A stretch of 64,000 bases of DNA from Prochlorococcus marinus str. MIT 9314 (GTDB lineage Bacteria; Cyanobacteriota; Cyanobacteriia; PCC-6307; Cyanobiaceae). The notes beneath the pieces were generated by a model. It was not told the DNA's origin. It saw only the letters and a program-made list of their open reading frames with translations, and made no database searches. Both the position numbers and the translations under genes were made by a program. Of this stretch, positions 18,836 to 27,740 are shown piece after piece. The DNA lies in the NCBI RefSeq assembly GCF_000760035.1, contig NZ_JNAO01000008.1, positions 62,001-126,000 on the forward strand, written 5' to 3'. Within the stretch, counting starts at the first letter, position 1. Each line of letters opens with the position of its first letter.

Positions 18836-19279
18836 TTAATTATTATCTATAGATTGAATAACTCCATCCTTAACAGTAATCGATACTTGCATTTTTTCAA
18901 TAAGATTGTCTCCCACAGTGACATCACAGAAACTATCCACTTGCCCTTGATCAACAATTTCGTCCATTTTTAATTCGCGAACTTGACTTTGTTGTTGAAG
19001 AAGATTTCTTTTTTGTTCTTCAATTTCATTTCGTTTTGCTGCGACTTGTTGTTGCACCTGACTAACCTGTTCTTGAACCCTTGGATCTAGGGGATTAACC
19101 GATTGGGATCTAATATTATTTACTATTTGCTGCCCCTCTTGCTCCAGTTGCGATAATTGCTGATCAATGTTTGAAATTGCTTTGCTTAATTCTTTTTCAG
19201 CATCTTCCTTCCAATTTGGTGTAACTACAGCTTTAATAGCTATTGAGCGCTTTATAGATATTGAGTTTTTTGTTTCCAT
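18836..19279 (-). CDS. YlqD-family protein
   Basis: 147 residues, largely alpha-helical. After a short N-terminal strand region (SISIKRSIAIKAVVTP) comes a long glutamine-rich coiled coil (about 22-105), then a compact C-terminal part containing VTVGDNLIEKMQVSI. This matches my memory of the YlqD family, conserved in Bacillus and cyanobacteria without known function. Starts at ATG 19279; lies between pdhC and the acyl-activating enzyme on the same strand. Confidence 0.75.
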   Translation of the reverse strand: METKNSISIKRSIAIKAVVTPNWKEDAEKELSKAISNIDQQLSQLEQEGQQIVNNIRSQSVNPLDPRVQEQVSQVQQQVAAKRNEIEEQKRNLLQQQSQVRELKMDEIVDQGQVDSFCDVTVGDNLIEKMQVSITVKDGVIQSIDNN

Positions 19280-19317
19280 AAAAAATTAAATTACCTTTTC
19301 AATATAGATAGAACAAA

Positions 19318-21261
19318 TCAAATTTTCTTACTAAATTTGTTTTCATACATATTTTCTATTTGTAATGAATACTTTTTTTCTATTTCTTTTCTTTTTTGTT
19401 TAAGAGTTTGTGTTAATAACCCATTTTCTAGAGTAAAGGCATCAACAAAATAACAATCTAATATTTGTTCTTCTGATCTTGCTCCTAATCGACTTTTAAG
19501 CAAATTATTAATTTGTGATTTGAAAAATGTACCAATTTTCTTATTCAGGTTTAATTTTGAAAGGTCTTCTTCCAAAAACTTGCTTTTAACCAATTCGACA
19601 TTAGGAACTACAAGGGCTGTTAAACATTTCTTATCTTGTCCTACTAATTGAATCTGATTAATAAATTCAGAACTAAGAATTTCAGTCTCTAGCGGATTCG
19701 GTTCTATATTTTCACCACTTGATAGTACTATTGTATCCTTGGCTCTTCCCGTTATGAAGAGAGAACCATTTGGTATTAGAAAACCTAAATCACCAGTATC
19801 AAACCAACCATCCTTGGATAAAACATTATTTGTGGCTATTTCATTATTAAGATAACCTTTCATTACTTGCGGCCCCCTAACAAGAATTTTCCCGACTTCT
19901 TTGAACTTCAGAATCTTTTTTTTATCATCATTCACTATTTTGATTTCAGTAAATGAAAGAGGCTGCCCAGATGATCCTCGAACATTTAATTCTCTTCTCC
20001 TACAAGTTAATACTGGACTAGTTTCTGTGAGTCCATATCCCACCAAAACATCTACACCTAAAGATTCAAAAAAAAGATCTACATGTTCTGGCAATGCACC
20101 TCCACCATTAATGGGAAATTTCAGTTTTTCTCCGCATAGTTGTCTAAGAATAGTCGGCCATAAAAAAATAGTAGACAATTTATGTAAAGGATATCGGCTA
20201 ATAACAGAACCCAGTAAGGGGATTTTTGATTTAAAAGTTATTTGATTTATATCTATATTTCTTATCTTTCTAAGACTTTTTTTGAAAACCGAACTATTAC
20301 TTATCAAAAACTTAATAAGTTTTTGCTTTTTGGAAGGCATTTTTTTCAAAGCCTGAAAAAAACCATCATGTATTGCTTCCCATAGTCTCGGTACAGTAGC
20401 CATGACAACAGGTTTTATTTGTGTAATATCATCTTTAAGAAATTTTGGAATTGTATAGTATTGAGAACAACCGCATGAAAAAAAGAAGTATTCAGCACTT
20501 CTCTCATAAGAATGCCAGATAGGCAAAACGCTTAATACAGAGGTCCCTGGTTCTGGATCAGCGATATAGGCTAAATTGATTATTTGATGTAAAAAATTTG
20601 CATGAGTCAAAGGCACACCTTTAGGTTTTCCGGTCGTACCAGAAGTGTAAAGAATAGTAGCGACGTCATCAATTTCTGGATTAAATTTTTCAAGATTATT
20701 ATTTTGTGAATTTTCTTTTTCTACTGAACTTATGAATGTACTCCAACTTATTAAACTTTCAAATTGTTCATCTTCTAAATTGATTATAAATTTTAGTCTT
20801 TTTTTTAATTCTTCTTTGTTGTTTAACTTTAGCCAAATTTCCTTAGATTGAACTATTAGTCCTACTGAATTAGAGTGCCCAATAATATAGTCTAATTCTA
20901 CTGAAGGAGAATTAATACCTCTCACTGCATTTATAGCTCCTAAACGCATTAAGCCTTGATCTACTGCAAGCCATCTTGGAGAATTTTCAGATATTACAGT
21001 AACTACATCACCCTTTTTTAAACCATAATTTTCGAAAGAAAAAGAGACTTTTGTTATTAAATCAGCCAGCTCAGAATAAGAAAATTTTTCTTTGTATTTC
21101 CCTCTTAAATCGCAAACAGCTAAAGTATCGCCACATTTAATTTTTAATTTTTCCCAAATTTGATCTATATGATCAAGGTTCTTAATAAAATCTCTATTTT
21201 TGGCAAATGTATTTTTTTTAGAAAGAGGTTTGGCTGCAGACCAATACGCTAAATCACCCAT
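19318..21261 (-). CDS. Long-chain fatty acid:CoA/ACP ligase (AMP-binding enzyme)
   Basis: 647-residue member of the ANL superfamily. The P-loop-like motif YTSGTTGKPKGVPLTH (about 204-219) and the AMP motif GYGLTETSPV (about 409-418) are intact, followed by TGDLGF near 491 and TGRAKDTIVLSSGENIEP (about 504-521). Cyanobacterial homologues of this size (Aas type) activate free fatty acids to acyl-ACP for membrane lipid recycling; that assignment is inference, CoA versus ACP cannot be read here. Start ATG 21261, 27 nt after lipB. Confidence 0.88.
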   Translation of the reverse strand: MGDLAYWSAAKPLSKKNTFAKNRDFIKNLDHIDQIWEKLKIKCGDTLAVCDLRGKYKEKFSYSELADLITKVSFSFENYGLKKGDVVTVISENSPRWLAVDQGLMRLGAINAVRGINSPSVELDYIIGHSNSVGLIVQSKEIWLKLNNKEELKKRLKFIINLEDEQFESLISWSTFISSVEKENSQNNNLEKFNPEIDDVATILYTSGTTGKPKGVPLTHANFLHQIINLAYIADPEPGTSVLSVLPIWHSYERSAEYFFFSCGCSQYYTIPKFLKDDITQIKPVVMATVPRLWEAIHDGFFQALKKMPSKKQKLIKFLISNSSVFKKSLRKIRNIDINQITFKSKIPLLGSVISRYPLHKLSTIFLWPTILRQLCGEKLKFPINGGGALPEHVDLFFESLGVDVLVGYGLTETSPVLTCRRRELNVRGSSGQPLSFTEIKIVNDDKKKILKFKEVGKILVRGPQVMKGYLNNEIATNNVLSKDGWFDTGDLGFLIPNGSLFITGRAKDTIVLSSGENIEPNPLETEILSSEFINQIQLVGQDKKCLTALVVPNVELVKSKFLEEDLSKLNLNKKIGTFFKSQINNLLKSRLGARSEEQILDCYFVDAFTLENGLLTQTLKQKRKEIEKKYSLQIENMYENKFSKKI

Positions 21262-21288
21262 ATTAAATTGATTGAGAAATTTTAATTT

Positions 21289-21939
21289 CTATTTTGATAT
21301 AAAATCAAAATTAAATTCTTCCTCGATGGTTTTTTTAACAATTCTCTTGACTTCTTGAATATTTAAATTTTTGTTGTAATCAATCATATTTGCCATAAGA
21401 CAATTTTCTATTCCGCAAGGAACAATCTTATTAAAGTTTTCTAATTCGCAGTCAATATTGATTGAAAATCCATTTATCGTAATCCATCTTTTACACCCAA
21501 TTCCAATTGATGCGATTTTCTTATTTCCTATCCAAACACCAGTAAAACCTTTTCTAGAGTGACAATTTATATTAAAAGCTCCAAGGATTTTTATAATAAT
21601 TTCTTCAATTTTTCTTAAATACCAATTTAAATCTTTATTAAAATTTTTCAAATCTAAAACCAAATACGTTACTAATTGTCCTGGCATATGACAAGTTACC
21701 TCACCACCTCTATCAATCTTAAAAACATCATATTTAGCATCATTTAGCGAAAATAGTAAATTATCGTAATTAGATCCTCTCCCCAATGTATAACAGAGTT
21801 GATGCTCCCCTATCCAAATAAAATCAGGGTTAGAATTATCTAAAATCAATGCCTCCTGATATTCTTTTTGTAATTTATAAACATCATTAAAAGAAGAAAT
21901 ATTATCAGGTTGTTTAATTATTGCTGTTCTATTATCCAT
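21289..21939 (-). CDS. lipB: Octanoyl-ACP:protein N-octanoyltransferase
   Basis: 216-residue enzyme that transfers octanoate from ACP to lipoyl domains, the first step of lipoylation. Typical features: [10 protein letters not shown]-like segment ([12 protein letters not shown], about 47-58), [15 protein letters not shown] (about 77-91) and the lysine motif [15 protein letters not shown] (about 138-152), with the catalytic cysteine in CGIENC near 179. Shares a 45-nt divergent region with hpf. Serves the E2 protein encoded nearby. Confidence 0.95.
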   Translation of the reverse strand: MDNRTAIIKQPDNISSFNDVYKLQKEYQEALILDNSNPDFIWIGEHQLCYTLGRGSNYDNLLFSLNDAKYDVFKIDRGGEVTCHMPGQLVTYLVLDLKNFNKDLNWYLRKIEEIIIKILGAFNINCHSRKGFTGVWIGNKKIASIGIGCKRWITINGFSINIDCELENFNKIVPCGIENCLMANMIDYNKNLNIQEVKRIVKKTIEEEFNFDFISK

Positions 21940-21983
21940 ATTTAAGTAGATTTAGAAAGTAAGTAAATATTTTTAGATTTGTT

Positions 21984-22568
21984 ATGAAAATTTTAATCCA
22001 TGGAAAGAATCTTGAGCTCACTGGAGCATTAAAAGAATATACTGAGGCAAAGATAGAAAAAGCAACACATCATTATAAGGATATCGTTAAAGAAGCTGAT
22101 ATACACCTTTCAATTGAAAAGAATCCAAGAGTCTCGTTCCAAACTGCAGAAGTTACTATTTTTGCAAATGGTACCGTAATTAGAGCTGAAGAAAAAACTG
22201 AAAATCTATACTCAAGCATTGATTTAGTTTCAAATAAACTTTGTAGAAAATTACGCAAATACAAAGAAAGAAACAATAAAACATTTCATAATAAACAATT
22301 TAAAAATAAAGATTCTTTACCAATTGAAAGTATGGAATCAAGTTTTTTAGATAAAGCTTTTTTTAAAGACGGAACTGAAGCAAGTCTGCCTGAGCCATCT
22401 ATAAAAAATAAATACTTTGAAATGACTCCAATTTCATCAGACGAAGCAAGAAAACAATTAGATCTAATTGATCATGATTTTTATGTTTTTCGAAACAAGA
22501 AAAATAATGAACTTCAAGTTATATATAAAAGGAATCATGGAGGTTATGGATTGATTCAATCTAAATAA
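21984..22568 (+). CDS. hpf: Long-form ribosome hibernation factor HPF (light-repressed protein LrtA)
   Basis: 194 residues with two domains: an S30AE/HPF N-terminal domain (1-100, beginning MKILIHGKNLELTGALKEY) that sits in the 30S decoding site, and the long-form C-terminal dimerisation domain (about 135-194, with ISSDEARKQLDLIDHDFYVF). In cyanobacteria it is the light-repressed lrtA product that makes 100S ribosomes in the dark. The deoC-like gene begins 7 nt downstream, so the genes are probably co-transcribed. Confidence 0.95.
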   Translation: MKILIHGKNLELTGALKEYTEAKIEKATHHYKDIVKEADIHLSIEKNPRVSFQTAEVTIFANGTVIRAEEKTENLYSSIDLVSNKLCRKLRKYKERNNKTFHNKQFKNKDSLPIESMESSFLDKAFFKDGTEASLPEPSIKNKYFEMTPISSDEARKQLDLIDHDFYVFRNKKNNELQVIYKRNHGGYGLIQSK

Positions 22569-22575
22569 GTTTTAA

Positions 22576-23235
22576 ATGCCCAATATTGAATATGAATTAA
22601 ACGAGAAAATTCATGCGATTCTTATTAACCCTTATTTATCATGGGAAGATTTCTGTGTGAATTGCGATTTAATAAGGAAATACAATATCAAAAATATTTC
22701 TACTTCACTAAATTATTTAACTGATCTTAAAAACTGTTTAGGTAATTACAGTGCGGATATAAACACACTTATTTCTTACCCTTTAGCAGATTTACCAGTT
22801 TCATTTATTGAAGAATTAGTTTGTTTTGCAAAAGATAAGGGTGCAAAAGGAATTGAATATATCCCAAACTTTATCAATTTATCCAAAAGAAGTTTAGAAA
22901 CTTTCGCTGCTGAAATTGAGCAAGTTAAATTATCTGGATTACCAGTTTCAATAATCATGAATAAATCAAAACTAAAAGAAGAAGTTTTTATTAATGCGAT
23001 AGAAATATGTTTGGAATTAGGAATAAAAAATTTTCAATTCGGGGACGGGTTTGGATCTCCTCTTACATCTAATGATGTCCCCGAAATACTTAAAATAATA
23101 GGCTCTCAAAATCAAATAAAAGTTGTAGGTGGTATAAAAAAACTGTCACAAGCTATTGATTTGTTTGATAATGGAATTAGTTGCGTTGGAACTTCTAATT
23201 TTTGTGAGATTTTTCAAGAAGTAAAGGTTATTTAA
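22576..23235 (+). CDS. deoC: Deoxyribose-phosphate aldolase (DeoC)-like protein with substituted active site
   Basis: 219 residues with a DeoC/TIM-barrel layout. The segment that in DERA reads IKTSTG with the Schiff-base lysine reads NFQFGDGFG here (about 154-162), with glutamine at the lysine position. The upstream EVDMV aspartate segment is GIEYI. The second lysine region, VKVVGGIKK-like (IKVVGGIKK, about 177-185), is kept. So the fold is probably present but aldolase activity is doubtful. It abuts recO without a gap. Likely a repurposed or inactive homologue in picocyanobacteria. Confidence 0.7.
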   Translation: MPNIEYELNEKIHAILINPYLSWEDFCVNCDLIRKYNIKNISTSLNYLTDLKNCLGNYSADINTLISYPLADLPVSFIEELVCFAKDKGAKGIEYIPNFINLSKRSLETFAAEIEQVKLSGLPVSIIMNKSKLKEEVFINAIEICLELGIKNFQFGDGFGSPLTSNDVPEILKIIGSQNQIKVVGGIKKLSQAIDLFDNGISCVGTSNFCEIFQEVKVI

Positions 23236-24021
23236 ATGTCTGCTTCTGGTGAGTGCAGACTAGAAGGTCTCTGTATTAAAGCTTCTCCATTAGGCGAGAA
23301 TGATAGATTAATAACTATTCTTACGGATGAGCAAGGGATTGTTAGATTAGCCGTACCTGGTGCTAGACGTCCTAAAAGTAGTCTTGCAGCAGCTACTCCG
23401 TTAACATATTTAAGTCTGCAAATTTTTGGGAAAAGAAATCTTAAAACTGTACGTCAAATTAAAATATTAAAAAGCTATTCTGGTCTAGGGAAAAATATTG
23501 AATGTCTTGCAGCCGCACAAGCAATAACTGAATTAACTTTTTTATTAGTAGGTAATAATGACAGGCAACAAAACTATTTATCTTGCGTTCTTGCACATCT
23601 AGATAGGATTTATTTGTATGAAGAATCTGAAGAAGAAGATATTAAAATGCTCTCAATGAGTATTCAATCTTTAATCCATCTATTAGCCATTGGAGGTATT
23701 AATTTACCAATTCATCATTGCTGTAAAACTGGAGAACCTATTATTCCGCCTTTAGGAAATTGGGAATGGAGTTGTTATTTTTTGCCAAGTGAAGGGTTTT
23801 CGTCAATGGAAGATCCTCAAAGTAATCTAAAAATAAATGCATCTGAAGTTGCTCTATTACAGAGACTTCTTTTCCCCGAATTACCAATAAAATCTAACGG
23901 AGAGTTATTGGGACCTAAAAAAGTCTGGCTTAAAATATTATTTATTATTGAAACTTGGATCTCTACTCAACTAGAGAAAGATCTATCTTCACTTAAAATG
24001 TTGAGAGAAATATACAAATAG
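23236..24021 (+). CDS. recO: DNA repair protein RecO
   Basis: 261-residue recombination mediator that loads RecA onto gapped DNA with RecR. The N-terminal OB fold (about 7-85) includes CIKASPLGENDRLITILT and VPGARRPKSSLAA, and the C-terminal helical domain carries a reduced zinc-site region near IHHCCKTGEP (about 155-164). ATG 23236 directly follows the deoC-like stop codon, which suggests translational coupling. Length is normal. Confidence 0.9.
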   Translation: MSASGECRLEGLCIKASPLGENDRLITILTDEQGIVRLAVPGARRPKSSLAAATPLTYLSLQIFGKRNLKTVRQIKILKSYSGLGKNIECLAAAQAITELTFLLVGNNDRQQNYLSCVLAHLDRIYLYEESEEEDIKMLSMSIQSLIHLLAIGGINLPIHHCCKTGEPIIPPLGNWEWSCYFLPSEGFSSMEDPQSNLKINASEVALLQRLLFPELPIKSNGELLGPKKVWLKILFIIETWISTQLEKDLSSLKMLREIYK

Positions 24022-24106
24022 CATTATTATGAACCATTAATAAATTTTAAAATTATGTTTATGGCAACTTTGACTGTTAACTTTATAAATAGTTAATTCA
24101 ATTAAT

Positions 24107-25273
24107 GTGGTTCATATTGCATGGTTGGGTAAAAAATCCCCTTTCTGTGGAAATGTCACTTATGGTAATTCAACTACTGAGGCATTGAAAACCAGAGGAC
24201 ATAAAGTTAGTTTTATTCATTTCGACAATCCTTCGAGTTCAAATTCATCAAAACCATTATTTCTGGCCAATGATCCTGATGTAAGTCTTCCATATTTAAT
24301 TAAGTCCCAAGTTTATACAATACCCTCACCAAGAGCAGAAAAAGAGCTAAGGTTCTCATTGGAAAGATTAAAGCCTGATTTAGTCCATGCAAGCTTAACT
24401 TTATCTCCTCTAGACTTTAGACTTCCAGAGATTTGTAATGAAATTAATCTTCCACTCATAGGAACATTTCACCCACCATTTGATGCAAAAAATAGAAATT
24501 TAACTGCTAGCACTCAACAGTTAACATATCAACTTTATGCTCCCTTTTTATCAAAGTTCAATAAAATAATCATTTTTTCCGAACTTCAAAAAAATGTTCT
24601 TTATAAATTAGGAGTACCTAAGGAAAAACAAATAATTATTCCAAATGGTGTTGATGAGAATATTTGGAAACCTTTCTGCGAAAAAAATAAAAAATATGAT
24701 CAGGTAAAAAACAAACTTGGAAATGAAAGAATTTTTTTATACATGGGTAGGATTGCTAATGAGAAAAATATCGAGGCACTTTTACGTTCTTGGCGCCAAA
24801 CAAAAACTCAAAATTGCAAATTAGTTATTGTTGGAGATGGACCAATGAAGCCAACACTTGAAAACAGTTTTTCTAACCTTGGTAATGATAAATTAATTTG
24901 GTGGGGTGCCGAATTAGATTTAGAAACAAGGGTCGCAATAATGCAAATAGCTGAAGTATTTTTCTTACCAAGCTTAGTAGAAGGTTTATCATTATCACTT
25001 CTAGAGGCGATGTCTTCTTGTACTGCTTGTGTAGCTACAGATGCCGGAGCTGACGGTGAAGTTTTAGATAAGGGAGCAGGAATAGTAATTTCAACTGATA
25101 ATGTGGCTGCACAATTAAAAACTATAATCCCAATTCTTGTAGAACACCCTTCATTTACAAAAGATCTTGGAGAAAAAGCTAGAGAACGTATACTTGAGAG
25201 ATACACAATTACTAAGAATATAAATTCACTTGAAAAAGTTTATATGAACTTAAAAAATAGTTTAAAAATCTAA
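24107..25273 (+). CDS. Family GT4 glycosyltransferase, possibly galactolipid-related
   Basis: 388-residue GT-B glycosyltransferase. The N-terminal MVHIAWLGKKSPFCGNVTYG is the acceptor-side glycine loop; the C-terminal half has IIPNGVDENIW (about 184-194), the donor-binding FLYMGRIANEKN (about 214-225) and FFLPSLVEGLSLSLLEAM (about 284-301) with the ExxxxxxxE motif. Start is GTG at 24107. The N-terminus resembles my memory of cyanobacterial lipid glycosyltransferases of the DgdA type, but that is unverified. Its end overlaps the convergent proC by 4 nt. Confidence 0.8.
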   Translation: MVHIAWLGKKSPFCGNVTYGNSTTEALKTRGHKVSFIHFDNPSSSNSSKPLFLANDPDVSLPYLIKSQVYTIPSPRAEKELRFSLERLKPDLVHASLTLSPLDFRLPEICNEINLPLIGTFHPPFDAKNRNLTASTQQLTYQLYAPFLSKFNKIIIFSELQKNVLYKLGVPKEKQIIIPNGVDENIWKPFCEKNKKYDQVKNKLGNERIFLYMGRIANEKNIEALLRSWRQTKTQNCKLVIVGDGPMKPTLENSFSNLGNDKLIWWGAELDLETRVAIMQIAEVFFLPSLVEGLSLSLLEAMSSCTACVATDAGADGEVLDKGAGIVISTDNVAAQLKTIIPILVEHPSFTKDLGEKARERILERYTITKNINSLEKVYMNLKNSLKI

Positions 25274-26082
25274 CGAAACTCCTTACTTCGATTACTAGCT
25301 GAAACTATTGATTCAATTAATGCTGACCTAACACTCTTTTTTTCTAAAACCCTTAAAGCAGAAATAGTTGTTCCTCCTGGTGAGGTTACTAAATTTTTTA
25401 GCTCAGAAGTAGTAAGTTTATTTTCCTTTATTAAACATATAGTTCCTAGTATCATTTCCATAACGAGTTCCTCTGAAATAATTTTTGGTAATCCCCCGCT
25501 TAATCCTCCATCGCTTAATGCTTCTATAATTAAAGCAATAATTGCAGGACCTGATGAAGTTAAAGCTAAAAATATATCAAGGTAATCTTCAGCAAATTCA
25601 TAAATTTTACTAGTATTTTCAAATAATTTTTTTGTAAATTGTTTCTGTTCTTCTGTAATTTCTTCTCCCCAAGAAATCCCTGTTAAACCTTTTCCAATAG
25701 TTATTGGAATATTTGTAACTACCCTCACACATTTATGATTAGGGAACTTTTGAGTAAGTCTATTAATTGAAACCCCCGCAAGAATTGAAACTATTAAATT
25801 ATCCTTGTTTTTTATACGATAGGCCTCACTAATATCATTAAATTGTTGGGGTTTTATCGAAAGAAGTTTATATTGACAATCCCAAATTATTTTTGACTCT
25901 TTAGAACCTGATCTATAAACGTTTATGTTATGTTTATAATTTTCTTTTATATTTTCTAAACTTTTTTCTGTATTTACAACGCAAAAAACATTCTCTGGCT
26001 GAATTAATTTGTTATCTAATAGAGGGGTTACTATAGCACTTGCAATATTTCCAAAACCAATAATCGCAATTTTATCAGTCAC
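25270..26082 (-). CDS. proC: Pyrroline-5-carboxylate reductase
   Basis: 270-residue NAD(P)H-dependent enzyme for the last step of proline synthesis. The Rossmann loop IIGFGNIASAI (about 7-17), VSILAGVSI (about 92-100) and the C-terminal LVTSPGGTTISALRVLE (about 229-245), the ProC signature, are present. It lies 7 nt downstream of sepF on the same strand, as in many cyanobacteria. Confidence 0.95.
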   Translation of the reverse strand: MTDKIAIIGFGNIASAIVTPLLDNKLIQPENVFCVVNTEKSLENIKENYKHNINVYRSGSKESKIIWDCQYKLLSIKPQQFNDISEAYRIKNKDNLIVSILAGVSINRLTQKFPNHKCVRVVTNIPITIGKGLTGISWGEEITEEQKQFTKKLFENTSKIYEFAEDYLDIFLALTSSGPAIIALIIEALSDGGLSGGLPKIISEELVMEMILGTICLIKENKLTTSELKNLVTSPGGTTISALRVLEKKSVRSALIESIVSASNRSKEFR

Positions 26083-26089
26083 AGATTAA

Positions 26090-26665
26090 TCATGAATAAG
26101 CACTTAATTTAGAATTGCCCCATGCTGGTTCAGGAGTAGTATTTTTGCCCAAACTATATTGTGGTGTGTTTTCTGTAGAAACAGAAGAAGGAGAAGCTTC
26201 CTCTGGAGAAGAACTAGTCACATTTACACAACTTGGAGCAAAAAGAAAAATACTTTCACCGACTCTCTCTTGATGTCCATCAATTGCATATGTGCCCCCA
26301 GCAATAAAATCAACCGCTCTTTGTGCTTGATCAGGATCCATCATAGTTAAATTGAGAATTACAGTTTTTCTCTCTCTTAATGCTTGTATAGCTTGAGGCA
26401 TCTCATCAAAACTTCTTGGTTCCATTAAGCTTACTTCTGAGGATGAATTTGAAATTCCAGGCATCCCGACTACTTTTGATGATCTGTTGTTATTCATAAA
26501 ATCAAATGGATTTGAATTTGCAAGGGGGTTTGCATTCTTTGGATTTTGTTTGAAATTATTAATATCATTTAATTCATCCTCTGAAGCATAATCCAACTCA
26601 TCAAAATCATCCTCGAGATACTCATCTCCTGCAACAACTGCCTTTAATCTAGAAATAAGTGACAC
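26090..26665 (-). CDS. sepF: Cell division protein SepF (Cdv2)
   Basis: 191-residue FtsZ-associated membrane-anchoring protein. The N-terminal [13 protein letters not shown] is the amphipathic membrane helix. An acidic/asparagine-rich linker (18-80) precedes the SepF core (about 82-150) with [20 protein letters not shown]-type and [15 protein letters not shown]-type segments. The start is GTG at 26665. Grouped with proC downstream, and 150 nt upstream of it lies the end of pipY. Confidence 0.93.
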   Translation of the reverse strand: MSLISRLKAVVAGDEYLEDDFDELDYASEDELNDINNFKQNPKNANPLANSNPFDFMNNNRSSKVVGMPGISNSSSEVSLMEPRSFDEMPQAIQALRERKTVILNLTMMDPDQAQRAVDFIAGGTYAIDGHQERVGESIFLFAPSCVNVTSSSPEEASPSSVSTENTPQYSLGKNTTPEPAWGNSKLSAYS

Positions 26666-26815
26666 CTTTTAAATCCTCTTGAAATTGATTACTAAGGTTT
26701 AAGAACCTTAAGTAATAAATCCATTTTTTAAATGAATAAACTACCTATACTTAAATAACGTTAGTTGAACTTTACTGCAAGTTTATAGATAAGATTTTTA
26801 TAAAAAAATAACTAA

Positions 26816-27451
26816 TTAGGATCTACCTCCAAAAATCAATGATCCTAATCTTAACCAAGTTGATCCAGCGTCAATAGCTTCCTCCCAATCACCTGACATT
26901 CCCATGGAACAATCTGGTAGTTTCAGTAAATCAGCGAGAGCACGACATTTTTTAAACAACCCTAAATTTTCTTTAGAGCTAAGTCCTTTAGGATTGATAG
27001 TCATCAAACCGGTTAATGAAATATTTTTCAGCTCTTGAATTTCTCTCCATTTAAATTTTAAAAACTCAGGATTAAACCCTCCTTTAGTGGGATCATCAAT
27101 CAACTTAACCTGCAACATTATTAATGGATTTTTCTTCTCTTCACTTGAAATATTGGAAATTTTTTGCAACTTTTCAAATGAATCTACTGAATGAATGTAT
27201 TTAAAATTTTGCACTATCTTTCTTATTTTATTACTTTGTATTCTTCCAATAAAGTGCCAATTTATTTCTTTAAGGTCTTTTAAGATTAATTGTTTTTCAA
27301 ACGCTTCTTGAAACTTACTTTCACCAAAATCATTCTGACCAATATTTTGAATAGTTTTGATTTCTTGACTTTTAAATCCTTTGCTTACCGCAAGAATATT
27401 TACATTTGATGGGATTTTATTTTTTATTTTTAAATAATTTGCAGGGTTCAC
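26816..27451 (-). CDS. pipY: PipY, YggS/PLPBP-family PLP homeostasis protein
   Basis: 211-residue PLP-binding protein without known catalysis that maintains vitamin B6 and amino-acid balance. The PLP lysine is in ILAVSKGFKSQEI (about 19-31). Later family blocks are DFGESKFQEA, WHFIGRIQSNKI (about 95-106) and the phosphate site SMGMSGDWEEAI (about 182-193). Its position directly after pipX (3-nt gap) identifies it as PipY, since the pipX-pipY operon is conserved in cyanobacteria. Confidence 0.95.
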   Translation of the reverse strand: MNPANYLKIKNKIPSNVNILAVSKGFKSQEIKTIQNIGQNDFGESKFQEAFEKQLILKDLKEINWHFIGRIQSNKIRKIVQNFKYIHSVDSFEKLQKISNISSEEKKNPLIMLQVKLIDDPTKGGFNPEFLKFKWREIQELKNISLTGLMTINPKGLSSKENLGLFKKCRALADLLKLPDCSMGMSGDWEEAIDAGSTWLRLGSLIFGGRS

Positions 27452-27454
27452 CTT

Positions 27455-27721
27455 TTATAAGAAAGTTTGCGTAAATAAATTCTCCCATTTAGAAAGCTCT
27501 TCAGATCCTTTTCTTTTAGCTTTTTGAAGGTTTAATTCGGCTTGGTTTCGGGCATCTAAATAAGGTATAACTTCAAAAAAAACTTCTCTCTGACGAACTT
27601 CTACCATAAAAAACATTTTTTGAGCGTATAAAGTTGCATAAATATCCCTCCCATCATTTCCAGGAGAAACTTGGTACAACATGCCAAATGTTGGATGGTT
27701 TAAATAACGCTCAGAACTCAA
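27455..27721 (-). CDS. pipX: PipX, NtcA co-activator and PII-interacting protein
   Basis: 88 residues. It has the Tudor-like N-terminal domain with YLNHPTFGMLYQVS and the conserved TLYAQKMFFMVE segment, then two C-terminal helices. PipX binds NtcA at high 2-oxoglutarate and PII at low 2-oxoglutarate, linking nitrogen and carbon state to transcription. Start is TTG at 27721, the only in-frame start preceding the conserved N-terminus, and it lies 19 nt from the EcfT-like stop. Confidence 0.93.
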   Translation of the reverse strand: MSSERYLNHPTFGMLYQVSPGNDGRDIYATLYAQKMFFMVEVRQREVFFEVIPYLDARNQAELNLQKAKRKGSEELSKWENLFTQTFL

Positions 27722-27740
27722 ACCTAAAATATTGTGTTAT

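Noticed and set aside
23236-24021. Possible pseudogene status of recO (weak zinc site)
   Set aside because: Length and conserved blocks are intact; zinc ligands vary naturally in RecO proteins.
24808-25206. 132-residue antisense frame in the glycosyltransferase
   Set aside because: Shadow frame opposite a well-supported GT4 gene.
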